64,000 bases of DNA from NCBI GenBank assembly GCA_001660395.1, contig LXWE01000001.1, positions 1,364,001 through 1,428,000 on the forward strand. The letters run 5' to 3'. The translations under genes were made by a program, and so were the position numbers. Every line of letters starts with the position of its first letter. Position 1 is the first letter of the stretch. The stretch is from Alteromonadaceae bacterium XY-R5 (lineage in GTDB: Bacteria; Pseudomonadota; Gammaproteobacteria; Enterobacterales; Alteromonadaceae). The notes beneath the pieces were generated by a model. That model was not told the origin of the DNA and did no database searches. It worked only from the letters and a program-made list of their open reading frames with translations. Below, piece by piece: positions 35,541 through 43,592 of the stretch.

Positions 35541-38315
35541 ATGCAACACTCACGCTTATCCCCAATTATGGGCGCATTAGTTTTGCTCCCATTGGTCACC
35601 GCTTGTGGCAGCAGCACCCATTCTGCACCTGAGTTTTCTCAAACGTCTTACAGTTTTACGCTGGATGAAGATAGCAGCATCAGCGATGCGGTTAGCGCAA
35701 CGGATGACAGCGGTACCGTCAGCTATACAGTTGGCTCAGCCGCTAACAATGGCGTGTTTGCACTGAATAGTGATGGTAGCTTTAGCTATACACCAAGTGC
35801 CGATTTTAACGGCACTGATAGCGTGATTGTGATCGCCAGCAATGGTGATGCAGAAACTCAGACAACTATCACCTTTACTGTCGACAACGTTAATGATGCG
35901 CCAGTGTTGTCCTCTACAAGTATCAGCGTCTCCAGTGATGGAACTACCACTGGCACCCTCAGTTTTACCGATGTCGATGGTGACGCAGTGACCGTTACCC
36001 TGGTCAGTCAGCCAGAAAACGGCGAGATTACTCTAAATAGTGAAACCGGCGAATTTAGCTACACTCCAGAAACCCTGGAACAGGTAGACGGCAGCTTCGA
36101 TATCACATACACAGATGGCCTGATCAGCGAAGCCATTAGTGCCACTATTACCCTTACACCATCTTATGCCACTAACGCAGATAAGCTGAGCTATTACTAC
36201 AGTTCTGAAATTTCGCATCTGAAACTGGCAGAAGGTGCTATCAGTAATATCAATGACGATACGACCGCTGATGATGCCAAAATTAATTTAGCCATCGGTT
36301 ATATCAAAGCCGGATTCGACGAAAAGGCCCTCGAGATCATTCAAAGCATTAGCGATATATTTACCCGAGCCAGCGCCTATATCAGTGCATCCAAGGTTTA
36401 TGACACCCAGGAAGACAGTGAGACTGCTAACAGCTTTAGAGCATCTGCTTTAAGCCTGTTTAACCAATATATGGGTGATAAGGGCTGGGAAAATGCCCGT
36501 ACATCCGATGCCAGTTTTATGCTGACACTTACCAACGCTTATATTAAGGCAGGCGAGTCGGAACTGGCGAACGAACTCATTACAACTCTGGTAGCCTATG
36601 CCGAAGCTGTGCGTGAAGAAACATACACATCCGCATATGGCTATTATTTGACCGCCCTATATAAGAATGCGACAGAGCAAGTAGAGACCTGGCTTGAAAC
36701 ACCAAACGACACTAACTTAAATCGCGCTGTTGATGCAGTCACCAACTATGCCGAGTTAGCAGAGCAAACAGGTTTGCAAACCTATAAAGGCTACACAGTC
36801 GAGCGCCTAAAAAGCCTGTATATTTCTTACAGCGCCGAATTTTTTGAGCAACTGGGCCAAACGGAACAGGCAAAATATTACACCGCTCTGGGACTATCTC
36901 TTTACGGTCAAACAGGTTATGACAGTGACAATAGCTTTACTGCATCTGCATACGCCGAGGCGAACTTAGCCACCTATACCTACCCACTGGAAACCTTCAG
37001 CGGTATGATTGCGGCCCTTTACCCGGATATGGAAACCAATGTCGCGCTGGCATTACTGGAAGAAGGTTCTGTCGATTACTACGATGCAAAAGAGTACGCG
37101 TTTAGCTTCGAGGCATTTAATGCATTGATGAATGGCAGCAGTATCGAAGATGCCATCGCCGAAGCCAAAGCCTACTTTACCGCAGAGGAAGAATTCGGCA
37201 GCTATTATCGTATGTTGGTGGAATACGGCTCAGCTAAACCTCGTCTGGCGCGTCGCTTAATCAATGCTGGTGAAACTGAACTCGCAAAAGACGTGCTCGA
37301 AACTGCGTCTGAACTGTTAGGAACCAGTGAATACGTCCATTCCCAAACCTACATGAACTATGTCACGGGGTCATACGGCTGTTACCGTCTGACCAAGATC
37401 GTTCAGTTGATAGATGGTGATACCGCCGCACAACAGCAAGCCTGTCAGCAAATTGTAGATAGCTACTTCCAACCCAATAGTAGCGCTTTTCCCACTACAT
37501 CTATCGTTGCCACAAATAACCACATGGTCGCTACTTGGGGCCTAACGGAGAATACAACCCAAGTCAGTGCAATCGGTGAAACCCTGTTGACACTTACCAG
37601 CCTTTACGATGACGATTTGGATGATATTCAGGCCCAGGCAAACAGTGCTGCCTGGCTTGCCAGCCATGGTGATTTAACCCACGCAGTTACATTAGCAAAC
37701 AGTGCGACAGATACCGCCAACAGCTTATTAGCTTCAGGTGAACTGGATGCCGATGGTCTCTTCGATGTGCTTACTGCACTGGAGAATTTACTCGGTGATT
37801 ATTCAAAAACCTCTGATACCGAAGCCACAGATTCTGCTTACGATGTCTACAGCGTATTGACGGCTATTCGCCGTCAGGCTGGCACCTTAGAAGACTACGC
37901 CAGCATCCTGTCTAGCCAGTTAAGCGCGGTGCAGACAACCCTTACAGCGTTGAATGCTGCCTATGCAGACGCGAGCGCAGAGGACCAGCAGGACGATATG
38001 GAAAAACTGCTGCTCGTCAATCTGTACGCACGCATGTATGACAATGCTGATGCGCTGATTCTACGCGACGCCAACGAGGCGGCAGACCGACTTGGTTTGT
38101 ATGCCACTATGGCCGATACCTATGCATTACGAGACGACCTGCCAGCGACAGATGTCGCCAACGTCGACACTGATGCCGACGGCTTACCTAACTTCTTCCT
38201 TATAAATGCCGACAATGACGCGATTCTGAATTCCGGTTTGACCGCCGATGATGACGCCGACAATGACGGAATTACAGACAGCCAGGACAACGATCCATTA
38301 GGCATTGGCGCCTAA
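35541..38315 (+). CDS. Large lipoprotein with Ig-like repeats, helical repeats and Ca-binding C-terminus
   Basis: 924 aa from the ATG at 35541; an upstream in-frame start at 35487 lies across the Fur box and is unlikely. A lipobox (LVTAC) gives a lipid anchor near residue 22. Two cadherin/tandem-95-like beta repeats follow (about 30-210, with YTPSADFNGTDSV and FTDVDGDAVTV). A long alpha-helical TPR/Sel1-like section spans about 215-870. The C-terminus has Asp-rich thrombospondin-3-type repeats (DTDADGLPNF, DADNDGITDSQDNDP) that bind calcium. It is first in an operon with a TonB-dependent receptor (23 bp gap) and a di-heme protein. It may be the surface or periplasmic partner that captures the substrate of that receptor; the ligand is unknown. 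Confidence 0.85.
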   Translation: MQHSRLSPIMGALVLLPLVTACGSSTHSAPEFSQTSYSFTLDEDSSISDAVSATDDSGTVSYTVGSAANNGVFALNSDGSFSYTPSADFNGTDSVIVIASNGDAETQTTITFTVDNVNDAPVLSSTSISVSSDGTTTGTLSFTDVDGDAVTVTLVSQPENGEITLNSETGEFSYTPETLEQVDGSFDITYTDGLISEAISATITLTPSYATNADKLSYYYSSEISHLKLAEGAISNINDDTTADDAKINLAIGYIKAGFDEKALEIIQSISDIFTRASAYISASKVYDTQEDSETANSFRASALSLFNQYMGDKGWENARTSDASFMLTLTNAYIKAGESELANELITTLVAYAEAVREETYTSAYGYYLTALYKNATEQVETWLETPNDTNLNRAVDAVTNYAELAEQTGLQTYKGYTVERLKSLYISYSAEFFEQLGQTEQAKYYTALGLSLYGQTGYDSDNSFTASAYAEANLATYTYPLETFSGMIAALYPDMETNVALALLEEGSVDYYDAKEYAFSFEAFNALMNGSSIEDAIAEAKAYFTAEEEFGSYYRMLVEYGSAKPRLARRLINAGETELAKDVLETASELLGTSEYVHSQTYMNYVTGSYGCYRLTKIVQLIDGDTAAQQQACQQIVDSYFQPNSSAFPTTSIVATNNHMVATWGLTENTTQVSAIGETLLTLTSLYDDDLDDIQAQANSAAWLASHGDLTHAVTLANSATDTANSLLASGELDADGLFDVLTALENLLGDYSKTSDTEATDSAYDVYSVLTAIRRQAGTLEDYASILSSQLSAVQTTLTALNAAYADASAEDQQDDMEKLLLVNLYARMYDNADALILRDANEAADRLGLYATMADTYALRDDLPATDVANVDTDADGLPNFFLINADNDAILNSGLTADDDADNDGITDSQDNDPLGIGA

Positions 38316-38338
38316 TTACAGATTAAGCAGTAAAGACT

Positions 38339-41122
38339 ATGAAATATGCCCTAACTGGCTTAGGGCTTATCATGTGCACAACATCGGCGCTCGCCGATGT
38401 TGTCATTTCTGATAAGGCCAAGCAACTCGCCACCAAAAACAAAATTGCCGCCCAGCAGGCGCAGCAGTGTCTGGATCTTTTTCATCAGGATGATGGCATT
38501 AAGGCCTGCTTAAAACAGGCAAAAAATGAAGAATTTATTCAGGTTCAGGGCCGCTATATCGGCATGAAAGTACCTGAGATTGAAGGCCGCTTTCATCTAA
38601 ACAAAGACTTCATCGACAATACACCGCGTTCAACCGGAGACATCAATGATCTCATTGGTCTATTACCTGGTGTTCAGCTTTCTGAAGATGCACTCAATGT
38701 TGAGAATGCGGGTGAAATTCGCGGCCTGCAGATTTCGATTGCAGGCGCTCAGCCCTGGCAAACAGGTTTTTACATGGATGGCATGAATTACAATAGCCGT
38801 CAGGATCCGAATGCCTACAATCTGGACATGAACGACCGTAACCTCGACGATATTAATGATGTCACCGGCGCCCCCCAGACATTCAACGTCAATAGTCGTA
38901 TTGTGCAAAGCATCGATGTATTTACTTCGAATATTCCGGTGGAATACGGGGAATTTTCCGGCGGGGTAGTGTCCGTTGAAACACTGAATATTTTTGATAA
39001 TAACCAGCCGAGATTCGCGACAGCTTACCGTACTTCGCGTAGTGCCTGGAACCAATACCATGTTCTGAAAAATCTAAACCAGGACACAACGGATACTAAC
39101 GAAGGAAGTTCAGAGAATGAAAGTAACAGCGTTGTTCCGCCTGAATTTACCAAACAAGGCTACGACATCATGTTACGCCTGCCACTTAATGAACATCATG
39201 GTCTGCTGTTAGCGGCAAACCACACAACCAGTGATATATCGAAGCTGTCATTAAGTGAAATGGTGCCGACCTACAGAGAAAGCACCAGCCTGCTACTGAA
39301 ATATTCAATGCGAGACCTTGGCATCAACGAGCTGGACCTTTCGGTTAATTACTCCCCTTACCAAAGCGATGAAATACTCACAGATGTAAAAGATGGAAAT
39401 TACAGTGTTGATGGCGGCGGTTATGGTGCCACCCTGCGTCTAAAACACGACTTTGAACTGTTCAATCTCAATACAACCCTGAGTTACAGTCACAGTGACA
39501 ATAGCCGCTCCGCGCCTCAGCATTATTACATGTGGTTAACCGCCAAGGGCAAAGAGTGGGGCCAGTTGGCCTCATCGACCTATAAAGCGGGGGAGAATGA
39601 AGATGATAAAACCGTTAATGTCTCCCTTCAGGGCGGCTTTGGCGACCTGGATAAGACCCAGTCCACTATCAACTGGAAGACGAAATTTAGCTTTAACGGG
39701 TTTACCTTAGGTAATAGCTATCATCAGATTTACACTGGCTTTGAACTAAACCGGGAAGACCTGCAACGGGTGCGCCCCTATGACAGTTATTATTACAATT
39801 CAGCGAAGCAATACAGTACGTCACTGGATTCTACGCCACTCAACTGCAGCGGCTACACCAATGACTGTGTGGAAATCAGCTATGTAACCCCTTTGGCCGA
39901 TTTAATTGAAAGTCTGGGCGGGAGTATCGACTTCACCAATCTGGAACAGGCTCAGGCCTACGCCGACAATATCGCCACCACGCCTCAATATTTCTCGACC
40001 CGAAAGGTTTATTCTGCCGAAGATATTCAGGTTTCCCTGAATAAAGCAGGTACTTACATCAATGATTTCATTGAATGGAAAGCCATCACACTCAATCTTG
40101 GACTGCGCTACGATTATGATGACTTTTTTAAGAACCATAATATTGCTCCGCGTATAAGCGGCGGCTATGACTGGTTTGACAACGGCCGCAGCCTGTTTAC
40201 GTTTGGTGCCAGCCGCTACTATGATGCGGGCTTAACCACGTACAGAATTCGTGAACAACAGATCCCCTATTACACGCAGTATCGAACTATTAAGGATAGT
40301 TATCTGCAGGGCTGGATCAAATCCAGCACCAATAGTGATAGCCGTTATCGTTACGAAAATGTGGCAACGCCCTTCAACGATGAAATTAGCTTAGGCTGGA
40401 AACAACATACCGATTCATTCGGTACATTCTCGATTGACTGGCAGAAGCGCTGGCAAAAGGATCAGCTCGCCCAAGCTGGCGATCCTATTTTGGAGAGTGA
40501 TGGATTCGAATATATCTACCAGGATAATTCCGGCAAAGGTCATAGCCAGTACCTGAGCCTGAGCTGGAACGCCCAATGGCAAAACCATTCTTTTTGGGCC
40601 AATACCAGCTTCAGCGAAACTTACACCAGCAGTAATAGCTATGACGAAGATGCGGATACCGCAGATTCGGAAGATCTCGCTTACTACGAGGGCGAAATTA
40701 CAACAGTGGCGGCACTTACGCGCATGAATACTAATTTCGGCCGCCCCTTAATTGTGAATTTTGGCTGGAGTACCTACTGGACTGACAGCTTATCCACTTC
40801 AGTATCAGGGAGTTACAAAGGCGGCTATAGTGCGGCTGAATCTACAGGCAATTACTACACTGCCAGTCTGACTGAATCAGCCTGTGATGATTGCGAAACC
40901 ACAAAGGTGCAGGTATTAAAGTATGAGCGTGTTGATTACGATCCATTACTGCTACTTAACCTCAGCGCAAAATATCGAATCGATACCCGAAACTGGGGAG
41001 ATTTACTGATCCGGACCGATATCCAGAACCTGTTTAATAGCCGCACTCACACGGTAAGAAGTGTCAATTCAGGTGTTGAAATTGGGCGTACCCTTTGGCT
41101 TAGTATGGAGTATCAGTATTGA
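38339..41122 (+). CDS. TonB-dependent outer-membrane receptor
   Basis: 927 aa. A signal peptide is cleaved after ALA. A short N-terminal segment with two Cys (QQCLDLF, IKACLKQ) precedes the plug domain (about 85-225: STGDINDLIGLLPGVQ, EIRGLQISIAGAQ, EYGEFSGGVVSVET). The rest is a 22-strand-type barrel ending in MEYQY with the C-terminal aromatic residue. It would import a metal chelate or other large solute using TonB energy. The Fur-like box before the operon points to an iron-linked substrate. Its stop overlaps the start of the di-heme gene (TGATG). Confidence 0.9.
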   Translation: MKYALTGLGLIMCTTSALADVVISDKAKQLATKNKIAAQQAQQCLDLFHQDDGIKACLKQAKNEEFIQVQGRYIGMKVPEIEGRFHLNKDFIDNTPRSTGDINDLIGLLPGVQLSEDALNVENAGEIRGLQISIAGAQPWQTGFYMDGMNYNSRQDPNAYNLDMNDRNLDDINDVTGAPQTFNVNSRIVQSIDVFTSNIPVEYGEFSGGVVSVETLNIFDNNQPRFATAYRTSRSAWNQYHVLKNLNQDTTDTNEGSSENESNSVVPPEFTKQGYDIMLRLPLNEHHGLLLAANHTTSDISKLSLSEMVPTYRESTSLLLKYSMRDLGINELDLSVNYSPYQSDEILTDVKDGNYSVDGGGYGATLRLKHDFELFNLNTTLSYSHSDNSRSAPQHYYMWLTAKGKEWGQLASSTYKAGENEDDKTVNVSLQGGFGDLDKTQSTINWKTKFSFNGFTLGNSYHQIYTGFELNREDLQRVRPYDSYYYNSAKQYSTSLDSTPLNCSGYTNDCVEISYVTPLADLIESLGGSIDFTNLEQAQAYADNIATTPQYFSTRKVYSAEDIQVSLNKAGTYINDFIEWKAITLNLGLRYDYDDFFKNHNIAPRISGGYDWFDNGRSLFTFGASRYYDAGLTTYRIREQQIPYYTQYRTIKDSYLQGWIKSSTNSDSRYRYENVATPFNDEISLGWKQHTDSFGTFSIDWQKRWQKDQLAQAGDPILESDGFEYIYQDNSGKGHSQYLSLSWNAQWQNHSFWANTSFSETYTSSNSYDEDADTADSEDLAYYEGEITTVAALTRMNTNFGRPLIVNFGWSTYWTDSLSTSVSGSYKGGYSAAESTGNYYTASLTESACDDCETTKVQVLKYERVDYDPLLLLNLSAKYRIDTRNWGDLLIRTDIQNLFNSRTHTVRSVNSGVEIGRTLWLSMEYQY

Positions 41123-42219
41123 TGGCTCCGTTAACACGCACCATTCTCTTGCTGGCAGGCTTATCCCTGCCAGCATGGGCTGATTCAGCGCCAGATACTG
41201 ATATGGTTGCCCTACGTGCAGCCTATACTCGGGCGCCCGCCAATTGGCCACAGGCCCAAACCAGCGATAATGTAACGCCAACTGCGCTGGCACCTATTCC
41301 TAAAGGAAACGTAAATGAGGCGAAAGCAGCGCTCGGCTCAATGCTATTTCATGATCCGATTCTCTCGAGGGATAACAGCATCAGCTGTGCCAGCTGCCAT
41401 CAGGCTGAACGTCACTTTGCTGATGATGCTTCGGTATCAACAGGGGTTGAGCAACGCCAGGGCGCACGTAATGCTCCTCCAATTTTTGGTGTCGATTTAT
41501 GGCAAAGCTTTTTTTGGGATGGACGAGCAAAAACGGCTGAACAGCAGGCACTTATGCCTATCGAAGAACATAAGGAAATGGACTTAACCATTTCCGAAGC
41601 ATTATCTCGCTTGAATCAAAGCTCCGAATACTATGATTTGTTTCATCAGGTATATGGTGAGGACATTCAACGGGATGGCATTCAGCCCCAGCACTTGAGC
41701 AATGCCATTGTAGAATTCGAACGTACCCTCAACGCCCCGGCTACGCTGTACACCCAATTCATTACCACCGCCTACCAATCACCTGAAAAGGCTGTGGCAA
41801 TGTTGAACGATCAACAGTTGCAAGGGCTGCATTTATATCGCACCAAAGCGAAATGTATGACCTGCCATGAAGGACCATTGTTAAGCGACAATGAATTTCA
41901 CAGTACCGGCTTGCACTACTATCAACGAAGGTTTCAGGATCTCGGCCGTTACGATTTTACTGGAGAAGCTGAAGATGTCGGAAAGTTCAGAACGCCAAGT
42001 TTGCTGGGAGTAAAAGACACCTTTCCCTGGATGCATAATGGGCTGTTTAATCAAATGCTTGGGATTGTTCGCATGTATAACGCGGGTGGTGCACGACCAA
42101 AGCGAAAAGCCGAGCAACTTGATGATCCGATGTTTCCAGAAACCACAGATCTGTTGATTCCTTTGCATCTGACAAAACAGGAAGAACAAGATCTCGAAGC
42201 ATTCTTGAATATTCTTTAA
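41122..42219 (+). CDS. Periplasmic di-heme protein of the MauG/cytochrome-c-peroxidase family
   Basis: 365 aa from the ATG that overlaps the receptor stop. Signal peptide ends at AWA. Two heme-c sites, CASCH (89-93) and CMTCH (245-249), and the family motifs LFHDPILSRDNSISCASCH and FRTPSLLGVKDTFPWMHNG are present. Family members are hydrogen-peroxide peroxidases or, as in MauG and MbnH, oxidise Trp or other residues of partner proteins. The operon with a TonB receptor and a surface lipoprotein recalls the methanobactin-type MbnT/MbnH/MbnP sets, which suggests modification of a partner or of the imported ligand rather than peroxide defence. That last step is inference. Confidence 0.9.
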   Translation: MAPLTRTILLLAGLSLPAWADSAPDTDMVALRAAYTRAPANWPQAQTSDNVTPTALAPIPKGNVNEAKAALGSMLFHDPILSRDNSISCASCHQAERHFADDASVSTGVEQRQGARNAPPIFGVDLWQSFFWDGRAKTAEQQALMPIEEHKEMDLTISEALSRLNQSSEYYDLFHQVYGEDIQRDGIQPQHLSNAIVEFERTLNAPATLYTQFITTAYQSPEKAVAMLNDQQLQGLHLYRTKAKCMTCHEGPLLSDNEFHSTGLHYYQRRFQDLGRYDFTGEAEDVGKFRTPSLLGVKDTFPWMHNGLFNQMLGIVRMYNAGGARPKRKAEQLDDPMFPETTDLLIPLHLTKQEEQDLEAFLNIL

Positions 42220-42240
42220 GAAAGGCGGACATTTGGAGAA

Positions 42241-42364
42241 ATAAAAAACCGCCAGATACCGAGGGCCGGTGGTATTTGGCGGGTATGATGAGAATATAAC
42301 CAAGTGAATCGTCTAATAAAACCCGTTTGCCAGCGTGACCTGGCAAAAGGGTTAACAGCAAAGA
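42241..42364 (-). ncRNA. Candidate Fur-controlled small RNA, about 125 nt
   Basis: In the 308-bp gap after the di-heme gene the minus strand has a promoter overlapped by a Fur-like box, then two hairpins. Hairpin 1 (42320-42353): AACCC/GGGTT and TTTGCCAG/CTGGCAAA, a 14-bp stem with one mismatch. Hairpin 2 (42249-42282): CCGCCA/TGGCGG plus ATACC/GGTAT with one mismatch, followed at once by six T and ATTT, a strong intrinsic terminator. The segment between is single-stranded and pyrimidine-rich (TTCTCATCATACCC), suited to base-pairing. No minus-strand gene exists nearby to need this terminator. I do not see the RyhB core sequence. An antisense or UTR element is the alternative. Confidence 0.5.
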
Positions 42365-42371
42365 CAGTTTT

Positions 42372-42400
42372 ATAGTAACGAGAATTATTCTTATTTGCAA
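42372..42400 (-). promoter_or_regulatory. Minus-strand promoter overlapped by a Fur-like box
   Basis: On the minus strand TTGCAA (42395-42400) and TACTAT (42372-42377) are separated by exactly 17 bp. The spacer and both edges coincide with AACGAGAATTATTCTTATTT (42377-42396, plus strand), matching the usual Fur box at 17 of 20 positions by eye. TSS is expected near 42364. The box could also serve the plus-strand gene starting at 42528. Confidence 0.5.
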
Positions 42401-42527
42401 ATATAAATTGATTAATTTTTGAAATATTTTCTGCCTTGCCAATTCGTCATTTCACAGCGATCACCATGCCTCTGCCGCTCAAATATTGTAATCTTCGCCT
42501 ATCTGTCTTTTCATTTGCGATTTTGCA

Positions 42528-43490
42528 ATGCTGTACTTGTCAAAACATGACCTTGCTCAATTAGATTGCCCTGCCGAAGCGGTATTATCGGTGCTTGAGC
42601 AAACCATACTCAGTGCCGACCCGCAATCTCATCATCCCTCAACATGGGCTGTCCCTAAGTCTGTTTTAACATTACCTGATGGTCGCTATTTGATGACCAC
42701 TATGTCCGTTTCCGATAATCCGCCACTGATGGCGGTCAAATCGCTTTTGGTTAATCAGCACAACCCCAGGCAAGGTCTTGATGCCATTAACGCCTCCATC
42801 ACGCTGTTAAACAGTCAAACCGGCTTAACGGAAGCCATGCTTGATGGCAATTGGGTCACAGCCATTCGCACCGCAGCGGCTAGCGCCCTGGCAGCGAGGA
42901 AACTGGCTCGTTCTGACAGTACCCACATTGCATTTATCGGCTGTGGTGTGCAGGCCCAAAGCCATTTAGCCTTATTTAAGCAACTGTTTCCGCTACGTCA
43001 CGTTTTTGCTTTGGGCCGTGGCGCCAAAAATCGCGATGCTTTGTGCCACACAGCACTCGAGCTTGGACTTAATGCGACCCCATGTGACGACGCCAAACAA
43101 GCTGTTGAGCTGGCCGACATTGTTATCAGCTCTATCCCGCTGAATTACTCAGGTGAGGCATTCATTGATCCCAACTGGCTCAAGCCTGGCGTATTTGTAT
43201 CCTCGGTAGACCTGGGTTTACCCTGGATGAAACAGGGCTTAGAAAACTTCAGCTGTACGATTGTCGATGACCTGGCCCAGGAGGCTGCAATGGCAACGCC
43301 ATTGTTGCCCGTCAATCTAGTGCATGGGGATATCACCGATCTGGTAAGCGGACGCTTAGCAGGGCGAACCGACGCCGCACAGAAAACGGGCTTTTTCTTT
43401 CGTGCGGTGGCCCTGGGAGATTTTGCACTCGCAACTCTGGCCTACCGACTGGCCCGCTCACAACAACTTGGTACCGAATTACCAGCTTAA
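42528..43490 (+). CDS. Ornithine cyclodeaminase/mu-crystallin family protein
   Basis: 320 aa. The dinucleotide-binding motif GCGVQAQSHLALF lies near 137-150. Typical family stretches are DGRYLMTTMSVSDNPPLMAVKSL and TGLTEAMLDGNWVTAIRTAAASALAARKLA. Members are ornithine or alanine dehydrogenase-like enzymes, ketimine reductases, or enzymes making siderophore and metallophore precursors (SbnB-type). Position downstream of a Fur-like box makes a role under iron limitation possible. No ribosome binding site stands out before the ATG at 42528. The start of HupE-like gene follows after about 100 bp. Confidence 0.82.
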   Translation: MLYLSKHDLAQLDCPAEAVLSVLEQTILSADPQSHHPSTWAVPKSVLTLPDGRYLMTTMSVSDNPPLMAVKSLLVNQHNPRQGLDAINASITLLNSQTGLTEAMLDGNWVTAIRTAAASALAARKLARSDSTHIAFIGCGVQAQSHLALFKQLFPLRHVFALGRGAKNRDALCHTALELGLNATPCDDAKQAVELADIVISSIPLNYSGEAFIDPNWLKPGVFVSSVDLGLPWMKQGLENFSCTIVDDLAQEAAMATPLLPVNLVHGDITDLVSGRLAGRTDAAQKTGFFFRAVALGDFALATLAYRLARSQQLGTELPA

Positions 43491-43571
43491 AAATTTTTAC
43501 GACAACATTAAAACAAGCGTAAAGATGGATTAAAGTTGACTGTGCAAATAAAGATAGATGGTAAAATAAAA

Positions 43572-43584
43572 TACCAATTTGGTA
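43572..43584. promoter_or_regulatory. Palindrome just upstream of the HupE/UreJ-like gene
   Basis: TACCAA and TTGGTA flank a single T, forming a 6-1-6 palindrome that ends 8 bp before the ATG at 43593. It could be an operator or an AU-rich hairpin at the start site. Chance occurrence cannot be excluded. Confidence 0.3.
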
Positions 43585-43592
43585 CGATATTA

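Noticed and set aside
41881-42442. Two minus-strand frames (140 and 131 codons) over the 3' end of the di-heme gene and the gap
   Set aside because: They overlap coding DNA and run through strong hairpins; no ribosome binding site. The minus-strand signal here fits a non-coding RNA better.
43536-43592. TTG start giving a 19-residue extension of the HupE/UreJ-like protein
   Set aside because: The extension precedes a normal signal peptide and contains a palindrome and promoter-like TTGACT; ATG 43593 is preferred.
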